Assembly (NCBI GenBank): GCA_030733815.1
Contig: JAUZQE010000023.1
Span: forward strand, 1 to 41,816
Reading direction: 5' to 3'
Source of the DNA: Yanghanlia caeni
GTDB taxonomy: Bacteria > Pseudomonadota > Gammaproteobacteria > Burkholderiales > Burkholderiaceae_B
DNA length: 41,816 nt
In this document: one piece after another, positions 36,286 through 41,816 of the stretch
Position numbering within the stretch: position 1 is the first letter of the stretch
Layout: every line of letters begins with the position of its first letter
The notes under the pieces: model-generated
Told to the model about the DNA's origin: nothing
The model's input: only the letters and a program-made list of their open reading frames with translations
Database searches by the model: none
Made by a program: the position numbers and the translations under genes

Positions 36286-37169
36286 GAGCGTTCCTCCAGA
36301 CGGGGGTTGAGAGCGTCGTTCAGGCTGTCGCCCAGAACGTTGAGTGCCAGCACGGTGAGCACGATGGCGGCGCCGGGCAGGGCAGTGAGAAACCATTCCG
36401 AACTGAGCTGCTCACGGCCAATGCCGATCATGCCGCCCCAGCTCGCGACGTTCGGGTCGCTCATGCCAAGAAACGCCAGACCCGACTCCATGAGGATTGC
36501 GCTGGCAATCAGTATCGACGTGCTGACGACGAGGGCGGGCAGGGCATTGGGCAGAATTTCCCGGACGATGATGTGGGCGCTGCCGTGCCCCGCCGCACGC
36601 GCGGCCTGCACGAAATCCAGCTGGCGGTGGCGGCGGAACTCGGCGCGGGTCAGCCGGGCGATCTCGGGCCAGCCAGCAAGCCCGATGGCCGACTGTATGA
36701 CGAGCAGCGTCGGCCCGTGAATCGCCACCAGAACGATCACCAGAAGGAACGACGGAATCGTCTGGAAAAGTTCCGCCATGCTCATCAAGCCGCGATCGAT
36801 GCGCCCGCCGTAGTAGCCGCTGAACATGCCGATGATGATGCCGATTCCCAGGCTGATGGCTGCGGCGTTAAAGCCGATGGCCAGCGACGCCCGGGCACCA
36901 TGCACCAGGCCGGCAAAGACGTCACGTCCGAGAGAATCGGTGCCCAGAAGGTGCTCGGGGTCGTCGCCGGGCCATAGCAATGGAATGCCCGCCATGTCGA
37001 GCGGATCGCCCGGAGCCAGCATGTCTGCCAGAGCGGCCACCAGCAGAATCAACAGGAAAATCAGGGCGCCGGCCGCCGTCAGCGGTGAGCGCAGCTGGCG
37101 TTTGAACGCATGGGCGCCCGCGCGGCCTGCGGGTGGGCGAATCGTATGAGCCAAAGTTGCAGAGTTCAT
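36282..37169 (-). CDS. ABC transporter permease, DppC type
   Basis: 295 residues. An N-terminal cytoplasmic tail, one helix (ALIFLLILLVAALADML), the extracellular LLGTDSLGRDVFAGLVHGAR block typical of DppC/OppC, then five helices with the EAA loop RQLDFVQAARAAGHGSAHII. It pairs with the DppB-type permease to form the channel of the importer. It starts at 37169, overlapping the DppB stop by four bases (ATGA), and its stop overlaps the ATPase start in the same way, so three genes are tightly coupled. Confidence 0.93.
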   Translation of the reverse strand: MNSATLAHTIRPPAGRAGAHAFKRQLRSPLTAAGALIFLLILLVAALADMLAPGDPLDMAGIPLLWPGDDPEHLLGTDSLGRDVFAGLVHGARASLAIGFNAAAISLGIGIIIGMFSGYYGGRIDRGLMSMAELFQTIPSFLLVIVLVAIHGPTLLVIQSAIGLAGWPEIARLTRAEFRRHRQLDFVQAARAAGHGSAHIIVREILPNALPALVVSTSILIASAILMESGLAFLGMSDPNVASWGGMIGIGREQLSSEWFLTALPGAAIVLTVLALNVLGDSLNDALNPRLEERS

Positions 37170-38146
37170 GTCAGGGTACGGGTTCGGGGGTCGAGCCACT
37201 GCTGCAGCAGGTCGACCAGAATGTTGACGACAACCACGACGAAGGACGACAACAGCAATATGCCCAGCAGAAGGTTGAAGTCGCGGGTCATGACGGCGTC
37301 CAGCGTCAGGCGGCCCAGGCCCGGCCAGCCGAATACCGTTTCGGTTACAGCGGCACCGCCGAACAGGGCCGCGAAATGCACGCCGGCCATCGTGCTGACC
37401 GGAATCAGGGCATTGCGCAGCGTATGGCGCAGGGTGATGCGCAGCGGGTGCACGCCTTTGGCCCGTGCCGTGCGGATGAACTCCTGGTTGCGCACTTCCA
37501 GCATGGCTGCGCGCGTCAGGCGCGCATAAACGGCAATGAAGAAGGTCGCCACGGTTACGATGGGCAGTACCGCATGGCGGGCGCGATCCATCAGCCATGC
37601 CAGGCCCTCGAGCTCCACCCCGATGGTGGCGTGCCCGTTTGCCGGCAGCCAGCCCAGTTGCACCGAAAACAGCAGAATCAGCAACAGACCGATCCAGAAA
37701 CCGGGCGTGGAATACAGCAGCAGATTCAGCAGTGACAACAGGCGATCGGGCAGCCGCCCGGCGTACTCTGCCATCAGCACGCCCAGGGTTACGCCGCTCA
37801 GCACAGCCAGCGTCAGCCCCGACACCACCAGAAACAGGCTGTTGGGCAGCCGTTCCAGAATCAGCGTGAGCACGGGAGCGTTGAAGCGGGGCGAAACGCC
37901 CAGATTGCCCTGCAGCACGTTGCCCACATACGCCAGCAGCCGCTCGGCAAGGCTGCCGTCCATGCCGTAGGCCTGCCGCAAGGCGGCCATGCTTTCAGCC
38001 GAGGCGCCGCCCGCTTCCCCGGCCAGAATATCCACCGCATCGCCGGGCACCTGCTGCAGCAGCAGAAAGTTCAGCACCAGAATGCCGGCCACGGTGGGCA
38101 GCGCCTGCAGCAGCCTGCGATTCACGGCCGTGGCGAAATCAGGCAT
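37166..38146 (-). CDS. ABC transporter permease, DppB type
   Basis: 326 residues with six helices. The N-terminal LQALPTVAGILVLNFLLLQ, then QAYGMDGSLAERLLAYVGNV, is the DppB opening; the EAA loop reads EFIRTARAKGVHPLRITLRH. GWPGLGRLTLDAVMTRD near the C-terminus is a DppB hallmark. It overlaps the end of the binding-protein gene by eight bases. Partner of the DppC-type permease. Confidence 0.93.
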   Translation of the reverse strand: MPDFATAVNRRLLQALPTVAGILVLNFLLLQQVPGDAVDILAGEAGGASAESMAALRQAYGMDGSLAERLLAYVGNVLQGNLGVSPRFNAPVLTLILERLPNSLFLVVSGLTLAVLSGVTLGVLMAEYAGRLPDRLLSLLNLLLYSTPGFWIGLLLILLFSVQLGWLPANGHATIGVELEGLAWLMDRARHAVLPIVTVATFFIAVYARLTRAAMLEVRNQEFIRTARAKGVHPLRITLRHTLRNALIPVSTMAGVHFAALFGGAAVTETVFGWPGLGRLTLDAVMTRDFNLLLGILLLSSFVVVVVNILVDLLQQWLDPRTRTLT

Positions 38147-39764
38147 TGCGGGCTTCCAGCAGGGCCAGATTGCCGCGTGTGCCGGCGGCGGTGGTCTCGA
38201 AGCCGCTCAGGCGGCGGTTGTAAACCGTGACGCCATGGGCCTGCGCCAGTGCAATCGTTGGAATCTCGCGCACCACGATTTCCTGGAATGCCTTGAACTG
38301 CTCGGCGCGCTTCGTGTCGTCGGCCTCGACCGCGGCGGCTTCCAGCAGCCGGTCGACCTCGGGGTTGTGATAGTGGTTGGCGTTTGAGAAGGGGATCGCC
38401 GGATCAAAGCTCTTGGAGTAGTAGATGCGCTGCAGGCCCACGGTGGGGTCGAACATGGTGCTGACGCCGCTCACCGTAATGTCGAATTCCCGATTGGTGT
38501 ACACGCTGCGGATATAGCTGCCGGGATCCTGTTCATGCAGGGTCACCTGTATGCCGATGCGCGCCAGGGCGGAACGGATGTACGCGGCCGTGCGCACGAA
38601 CCCGGGGTTGAAAGGGTTCGAATGCAGATTCAGGGCAAAGCGGTGCCCACCGGCTCGCCGTGGGTAGCCCGCTTCATCCAGCAGCGCGTTGGCGCGTTCC
38701 ACGTCGTAGGGGTAGGGGTCGGCGATATCCAGGTGGTAATTCGGGAAGCTGCGCTTCGAGATCGGTGCCACGGTGACGTCGGCATAGCCGTAGAAGGCGA
38801 TCTTCTTGATCTGCTCGCGATTCAATGCATGGGCGATGGCCTGGCGCACCGGCAACCTGGCCAGGTGCTCGCGGTCAAGGTTGAACTCCAGCGCGGTGAT
38901 CGTGGCATTGTCCTCATAGCCGTCTGTCGAAACGGCCAGGTGCGGAAACTCGCCCAGGCGTGGAATCTCGCTCAGGGGCACGGGGCTGTGTGCGCCGATG
39001 TCGATCGACTGGTTCTTGAAGCCGTTCAGGCGCGCCGCGCTGTCCGGCATCACCCGGAAAATGATCGTCTGCACCTTGGGGTGACCGGCCAGCCAGTACT
39101 CGGGGTTGCGCTCGTAAATGATGTGGCTGCCGCGCGACCATTCCTTGAAGCGGTACGGGCCCGTGCCGATCGGCGCACTGTTCAGCGGGTTCTGCAGGGC
39201 ATTCTCAAGGGTGTAGCGGTGCGCAGGCAGTATGGGCGTTTCACCGGCGGCCAGCGCCAGAATCAGATACGGTGCGGGTTTCGAAAGGTGCAGCCGTACG
39301 GTGAGCGGGTCGGGCGCCTCGATGTCGTGCAGGTTGGCAAAGGTGGCCGCGCCACGCGGGTGGTACTTCCGGGCGGCCTGCAGCGAGAAAATGACGTCCT
39401 GGGCCGTGAACGGTTCGCCGTCGTGCCAGCGCACGTCCGGCCTCAGGGTGAAGGTGTAGGTCAGGCCGTCGGCGCTGATTTCCCAGGCCGTGGCCAGCTG
39501 TGGCTGCGGCCGCAGCTGCCGGTCGTATTCCAGCAGGCCTTCAACCACCTTGCTGCTTACCGTTACCGATGTGCCGCTAGTGTTGGCAAACGACACCAGA
39601 ACCGGCGGCTCGGGCGTGATGGCGAAATTGACGATGCCGTTGTGCGTTTCGTGGCTGCCACCGGCGACCGCCTGTTGCGCCGCGCTGCGTGCCCATGCCG
39701 GCACGCCGGCAAGCAAGGTGGCAAGGGAAGCCTGGCTGAGAAACGTTCTTCGAGAGAGTGTCAT
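38139..39764 (-). CDS. ABC transporter substrate-binding protein, family 5 (peptide/opine/nickel type)
   Basis: 541 residues. The signal peptide contains SRRTFLSQASLATLLAG, which fits a twin-arginine signal, so export may be by Tat. The mature protein has the SBP_bac_5 markers: VVEGLLEYDRQLRPQPQLA, then WHDGEPFTAQDVIFSLQ, and IGTGPYRFKEW. It captures the ligand in the periplasm and leads the operon SBP-DppB-DppC-DppDF-monooxygenase. AGGG lies seven bases before the ATG. Ligand class cannot be set from sequence alone; peptides, opines, metal chelates and oligosaccharides are all known for this family. Confidence 0.9.
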   Translation of the reverse strand: MTLSRRTFLSQASLATLLAGVPAWARSAAQQAVAGGSHETHNGIVNFAITPEPPVLVSFANTSGTSVTVSSKVVEGLLEYDRQLRPQPQLATAWEISADGLTYTFTLRPDVRWHDGEPFTAQDVIFSLQAARKYHPRGAATFANLHDIEAPDPLTVRLHLSKPAPYLILALAAGETPILPAHRYTLENALQNPLNSAPIGTGPYRFKEWSRGSHIIYERNPEYWLAGHPKVQTIIFRVMPDSAARLNGFKNQSIDIGAHSPVPLSEIPRLGEFPHLAVSTDGYEDNATITALEFNLDREHLARLPVRQAIAHALNREQIKKIAFYGYADVTVAPISKRSFPNYHLDIADPYPYDVERANALLDEAGYPRRAGGHRFALNLHSNPFNPGFVRTAAYIRSALARIGIQVTLHEQDPGSYIRSVYTNREFDITVSGVSTMFDPTVGLQRIYYSKSFDPAIPFSNANHYHNPEVDRLLEAAAVEADDTKRAEQFKAFQEIVVREIPTIALAQAHGVTVYNRRLSGFETTAAGTRGNLALLEARNA

Positions 39765-39840
39765 GTGTGGCCCTGTTCAAGAAGCGCCGTGCGTGCGGCA
39801 GCGGCTGCGATTGCTGACTAGACAGGGCAAATCATGCGGG

Positions 39841-39880
39841 GGAACGTTTGACAGTTCCAATATTGATTTTGGCTATTGAT
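39841..39880 (-). promoter_or_regulatory. Regulatory region of the importer/monooxygenase operon
   Basis: This sits in the 341-base gap between the binding-protein gene and tRNA-Asn (39765-40105), which holds no gene. It has an inverted repeat GGAAC/GTTCC (39841-39858), an overlapping CCAA/TTGG dyad (39857-39872), and two direct TATTGAT copies spaced by 13 bases (39861 and 39874). A minus-strand TTGGAA with CATGAT 18 bases later is a weak promoter candidate at the same place. The rest of the gap, 39881-40059, shows nothing I can name. Confidence 0.35.
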
Positions 39881-40059
39881 ATGAAGAATGCTGCTAATGA
39901 ACTTTATGTATGAGCTCATGGCCGTGGGCGCAGGCGGCGCGCGATGACGGCAGCTTGACGCCGTTAAATCGGCCATGCTATAAGTTGCTCTTCGATTTCC
40001 AGCGGGCGCCGATTCATGCGGCTTTCGCGAAGAAGTCGAACCAGAAAAGAGAAAGGCAC

Positions 40060-40089
40060 TTGCATTTCGTTTTTTGAACGTGCTATACT
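40060..40089 (+). promoter_or_regulatory. tRNA-Asn promoter
   Basis: TTGCAT (40060-40065) and TATACT (40084-40089) are 18 bases apart, ending 16 bases before the tRNA. Confidence 0.6.
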
Positions 40090-40105
40090 TTTTCTTCTTT
40101 GATGT

Positions 40106-40181
40106 TCCCCGATAGCTCAGTCGGTAGAGCGACGGACTGTTAATCCGCAGGTCACAGGTTCGAGCCCTGTTCGGGGAGCCA
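40106..40181 (+). tRNA. tRNA-Asn, anticodon GUU
   Basis: 76 bases including encoded CCA. Acceptor TCCCCGA/TCGGGGA, D arm GCTC/GAGC, anticodon loop CTGTTAA (anticodon GTT), T loop TTCGAGC. The tRNA is intact and followed at once by a terminator and a prophage remnant, so its 3' end is the likely integration site of that phage. Confidence 0.97.
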
Positions 40182-40200
40182 CCGGATTCCGAAAGAAATC

Positions 40201-40236
40201 AAGCCCTTACAGTCAAAGCGCTGTAGGGGCTTTTTC
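40201..40236 (+). terminator. Terminator after tRNA-Asn
   Basis: Twelve-base arms AAGCCCTTACAG and CTGTAGGGGCTT with one G-T pair (40201-40212 and 40221-40232), then TTT-C-TTT. It ends the tRNA-Asn transcript 20 bases after its CCA. Confidence 0.85.
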
Positions 40237-40250
40237 TTTGCCTTGCCGCC

Positions 40251-40271
40251 GTTTACGTTTGGTTTACGTTT
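40251..40271. repeat. Tandem 10-base direct repeat near the tRNA-Asn junction
   Basis: GTTTACGTTT occurs at 40251-40260 and again at 40262-40271, one helical turn apart. Such paired short repeats beside a tRNA can be integrase arm-binding sites of an attachment region, which is inference here. Confidence 0.4.
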
Positions 40272-40280
40272 TTCTGTAAA

Positions 40281-40568
40281 TCACACGGCCATCACCCGAT
40301 ACGGATTCAGCAAGCGCTCATACGTCGGATTGCTGAATAATTGCCGGTCGGCCTGCCCTTCCCGATTCGCATACAAGTCACCCACGGCCAGCAGCACCGC
40401 CGCCTTGATCGGAGCCGGTGCATCCGGGTCGGTCGCTAGGTCGTCATACTCCGCATTCAGGTAGTTCGCCACGCCATTGATCGCAGCGTCCAGGTACAGG
40501 CTGATCGTGTCGTCTTCGTCGTCGTGGTCGACACGCAGGTGCAGCTTCACATCTTCAAGCGTCATCAT
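40281..40568 (-). CDS. Phage head-tail connector protein (HK97 gp6-like)
   Basis: 95 residues starting MMTLEDVKLHLRVDHDDEDD, the classic opening of gp6-like DNA-packaging connectors, with the following helices ISLYLDAAINGVANYL and APIKAAVLLAVGDLYANREG. It forms the ring between portal and tail. The head-closure gene overlaps its start by four bases, so their order and coupling are as in intact phages. It is the last phage gene before the tRNA. Confidence 0.88.
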   Translation of the reverse strand: MMTLEDVKLHLRVDHDDEDDTISLYLDAAINGVANYLNAEYDDLATDPDAPAPIKAAVLLAVGDLYANREGQADRQLFSNPTYERLLNPYRVMAV

Positions 40569-40897
40569 CCTTCGTTCACTCCTGTTTCGCACATCAGCAC
40601 CATGCGCTGACGGTTGTTGTCGGGCAAGATCGCCTTCACGTTGAATACGGTGTCGCCAGCTTTCAAGCGCATGGAAGGTTCGATGCGGAAATGCCGCACC
40701 GTGATACGCCAGGTAGTCGCGGCCTGCTCGGCGGCGGCGGCGATAAATTCGCGCCCGTTGATACCCTCGGTAGCGGCCCATAACAGGGTCACAGTCTGCC
40801 ACCCGGCGCTACCCGGTATCAGATAGCCGTTTTCGTCGCGCTCTCCCGCGCTGTAGCGCTGTAACGCGATTCGGTGCCGTAGTCGTCCTGCTTGCAT
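40565..40897 (-). CDS. Phage head closure protein (SPP1 gp16-like)
   Basis: 110 residues starting MQAGRLRHRIALQRYSAGERDENGY, with WQTVTLLWAATEGINGREFI and WRITVRHFRIEPSMRLKAGD typical of the head-tail adaptor family. AAGGAG lies five bases before the ATG at 40897. It sits just upstream of the connector gene. A 158-base stretch between this gene and the terminase (40898-41055) holds nothing I can identify; in an intact phage, portal, protease and capsid would lie there. Confidence 0.88.
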   Translation of the reverse strand: MQAGRLRHRIALQRYSAGERDENGYLIPGSAGWQTVTLLWAATEGINGREFIAAAAEQAATTWRITVRHFRIEPSMRLKAGDTVFNVKAILPDNNRQRMVLMCETGVNEG

Positions 40898-41055
40898 TTC
40901 ATCTCCTTGCGAATCGGTGCCGGTCGCGCTACCTCCATTTGAATAGCCACCGGCTGACGGGGTTTTGCTTCGTGGGGCACTCGCCGTCTAATCCCCATCT
41001 GACTAATCCGGTTTCCCGGCCCCGGTCAGCACGGGCGGTCGAAGCCTCGCCGGCT

Positions 41056-41609
41056 TCAAACAAAGAAGATTTCATCGGGCATGGTTTGCACCTGTTCGGT
41101 TCGGGTTGCCACACCAAACGCCATAGCCAGCGCCTGTATGCCGTCAATGCGCCCTGTAGGCCGTGACTTGTCCAGCTTGCGATTGCCTGCCGGGTCTTTC
41201 ACCGTCACCGCGTTGGCCGCGTTCCAGGTCAGCACCGGATGCGCGCCATGCGCCACCTCACCATTCAGCAGGGCCGCTTCCAGGGCATCCAGGGCCGGGG
41301 ACATATCTTTGAATCCTTGGCCCCACTCGACCAGCGGTAACTCCAGCCCCAGGCGGTCTAGCTCGCGCTTGAGTACGTCGATTCGCCAGCGGTCGAAGGC
41401 GACGGCTTGAATGTCCACATCGGCCAGTATTTCGGCCATATCGTTGGCTACTTGTTCATAGTCGATTGCAGCGCCGTCACAGACGCGCAGGTATCCTTGT
41501 TGTGCCCAGGCGGTATAAGGTGCCCTGTCACGGCGTTCACGTTCCTGTATGCCCGTTTTCGGCGTCCAGAAATAGGGTTGCACCTGCCAGATACCGTCTA
41601 CTTGGTCGT
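41056..41609 (-). pseudogene. Phage terminase large subunit, C-terminal fragment
   Basis: About 184 residues of the nuclease half: from DDQVDGIWQVQPYFWTP through ERERRDRAPYTAWAQQGYL and IDYEQVANDMAEILAD to ALAMAFGVATRTEQVQ. The ATPase half with its Walker motifs is missing. Upstream the frame stays open to about 41610, where an IS5-type end appears to begin, so the gene was most likely split by that insertion. A GTG at 41583 could start a shorter product, but a separate function is unlikely. Confidence 0.8.
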
Positions 41610-41670
41610 CCCTGAAAAATCCCCGTGACCCGCATAAACATTGGTGGTTGGGGGTTTATCGGATACCCGG

Positions 41671-41713
41671 AACTCCCAGTTTGTTGTCCAATGACGGTTG
41701 TTTTCTGGGAGTT
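41671..41713 (+). promoter_or_regulatory. IS leader hairpin covering the transposase ribosome binding site
   Basis: Arms AACTCCCAG (41671-41679) and CTGGGAGTT (41705-41713) are perfect complements. The right arm contains GGGAG, ten bases before the transposase ATG and so its likely ribosome binding site. A transcript entering from outside would fold and hide it, whereas one started inside the element might not include the left arm. This arrangement is known in other IS elements as protection against outside transcription; its role here is inferred. Confidence 0.5.
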
Positions 41714-41721
41714 TTACTGCC

Positions 41722-41816
41722 ATGTTCGCCTGCCCCGCTACCGATGACTTCTTCCGTGCCCGCATTGACCAGATGATCGACCTGCGCCACCCGCTGGCGG
41801 TGCTGGCCTCGCGCAT
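41722..41816 (+). CDS. IS5-family transposase, N-terminal fragment
   Basis: Thirty-one full codons are visible, beginning MFACPATDDFFRARIDQMID and ending LRHPLAVLASR; the frame runs off the right edge. DDFFRARIDQMIDLRHPLAVLA is the N-terminus of a common IS5-group DDE transposase. The catalytic residues would lie outside. GGGAG lies ten bases before the ATG, inside a hairpin. Confidence 0.75.
   Translation, partial: MFACPATDDFFRARIDQMIDLRHPLAVLASR

Larger units (their letters stand above)
40106..41609. mobile_element. Decayed HK97-type prophage remnant next to tRNA-Asn
   Basis: Three phage head genes survive on the minus strand: a terminase fragment, a head-closure protein and a head-tail connector. 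Portal, protease and capsid, which normally separate terminase from the connectors, are missing, and no integrase is in view. The element lies against tRNA-Asn, a common phage attachment site. The right side is cut by an IS5-type element. The exact left border cannot be set because the second attachment copy is outside the window. Confidence 0.7.
41610..41816 (+). mobile_element. IS5-type insertion sequence, left part
   Basis: The element seems to begin at CCCTGAAAAATCCCC (41610-41624), a sequence like IS5-group terminal repeats, and carries its transposase start at 41722. The other end is outside, so the terminal repeat and target duplication cannot be confirmed. It interrupts the terminase fragment. 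Confidence 0.6.

Noticed and set aside
40898-41055. A small phage gene between terminase and head closure.
   Set aside because: Short frames here overlap the terminase end in another frame or run into the head-closure start; none has a family match.
41598-41816. A minus-strand 72-codon open frame across the IS5-type end.
   Set aside because: It is antisense to the transposase start and crosses the presumed IS boundary; no family match.

Overview
The window is high-GC DNA from a betaproteobacterium, most likely an Alcaligenaceae-type member of the Burkholderiales. This rests on the compact order leuS-lptE-holA-proA-hemJ-rlmL, the protein sequences (MaiA, PACE, ProA and others) and the codon bias; it is inference, since no 16S gene is present. 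Both ends lie inside transposable elements (an IS607-type serine transposase at the left, an IS5-type transposase at the right). The piece may therefore be a draft contig that stops at repeats.

Layout. 1-110: start of an IS607-type tnpA. 140-1074: an RDD membrane protein and a 63-residue protein with a strong promoter carrying two palindromes. 1094-8735 (minus): a six-gene housekeeping unit for leucyl-tRNA charging, LPS export, DNA polymerase III delta, proline synthesis, heme synthesis and 23S rRNA methylation. 8824-9420 (minus): rpmB-rpmG. 9640-10896: a Cfa-type lipid methyltransferase. 11175-14440: an X-W-V ordered ABC importer for quaternary amines. 14422-17603 (minus): a GT-C glycosyltransferase-like protein translationally coupled to a MATE transporter. 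17778-18925 (minus): ribosomal protein L31B and RadC. 18975-21063: fkpB-ispH-maiA with one-base overlaps. 21131-24094: a DsbA-fold isomerase, a hydroxypyruvate isomerase-like protein and a YdgA-like protein. 24246-26336: a chemoreceptor gene broken by an in-frame amber codon. 26362-30161: an MFS transporter, an unknown protein, a PACE efflux pump, a DUF2799 lipoprotein and a small protein resembling ADP-ribosyltransferases. Then come tRNA-Thr(CGU) and two AI-2E/PerM-family transporters. 33042-39764 (minus): a five-gene transcription unit joining a complete peptide/opine-type ABC importer to a flavin monooxygenase. 40106-41609: tRNA-Asn(GUU) followed by a decayed HK97-type prophage remnant, cut by the IS5-type element.

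Most of the window is core genome. The accessory signals are the two IS ends, the prophage remnant at tRNA-Asn, the ART-like protein, the importer-plus-monooxygenase unit and the broken chemoreceptor. I saw no CRISPR array, rRNA operon or recognisable defence island. The best candidate for an undescribed system is the 33042-39764 unit, which appears to import a small peptide- or opine-like compound and oxidise it in the cytoplasm; its substrate cannot be read from the sequence.
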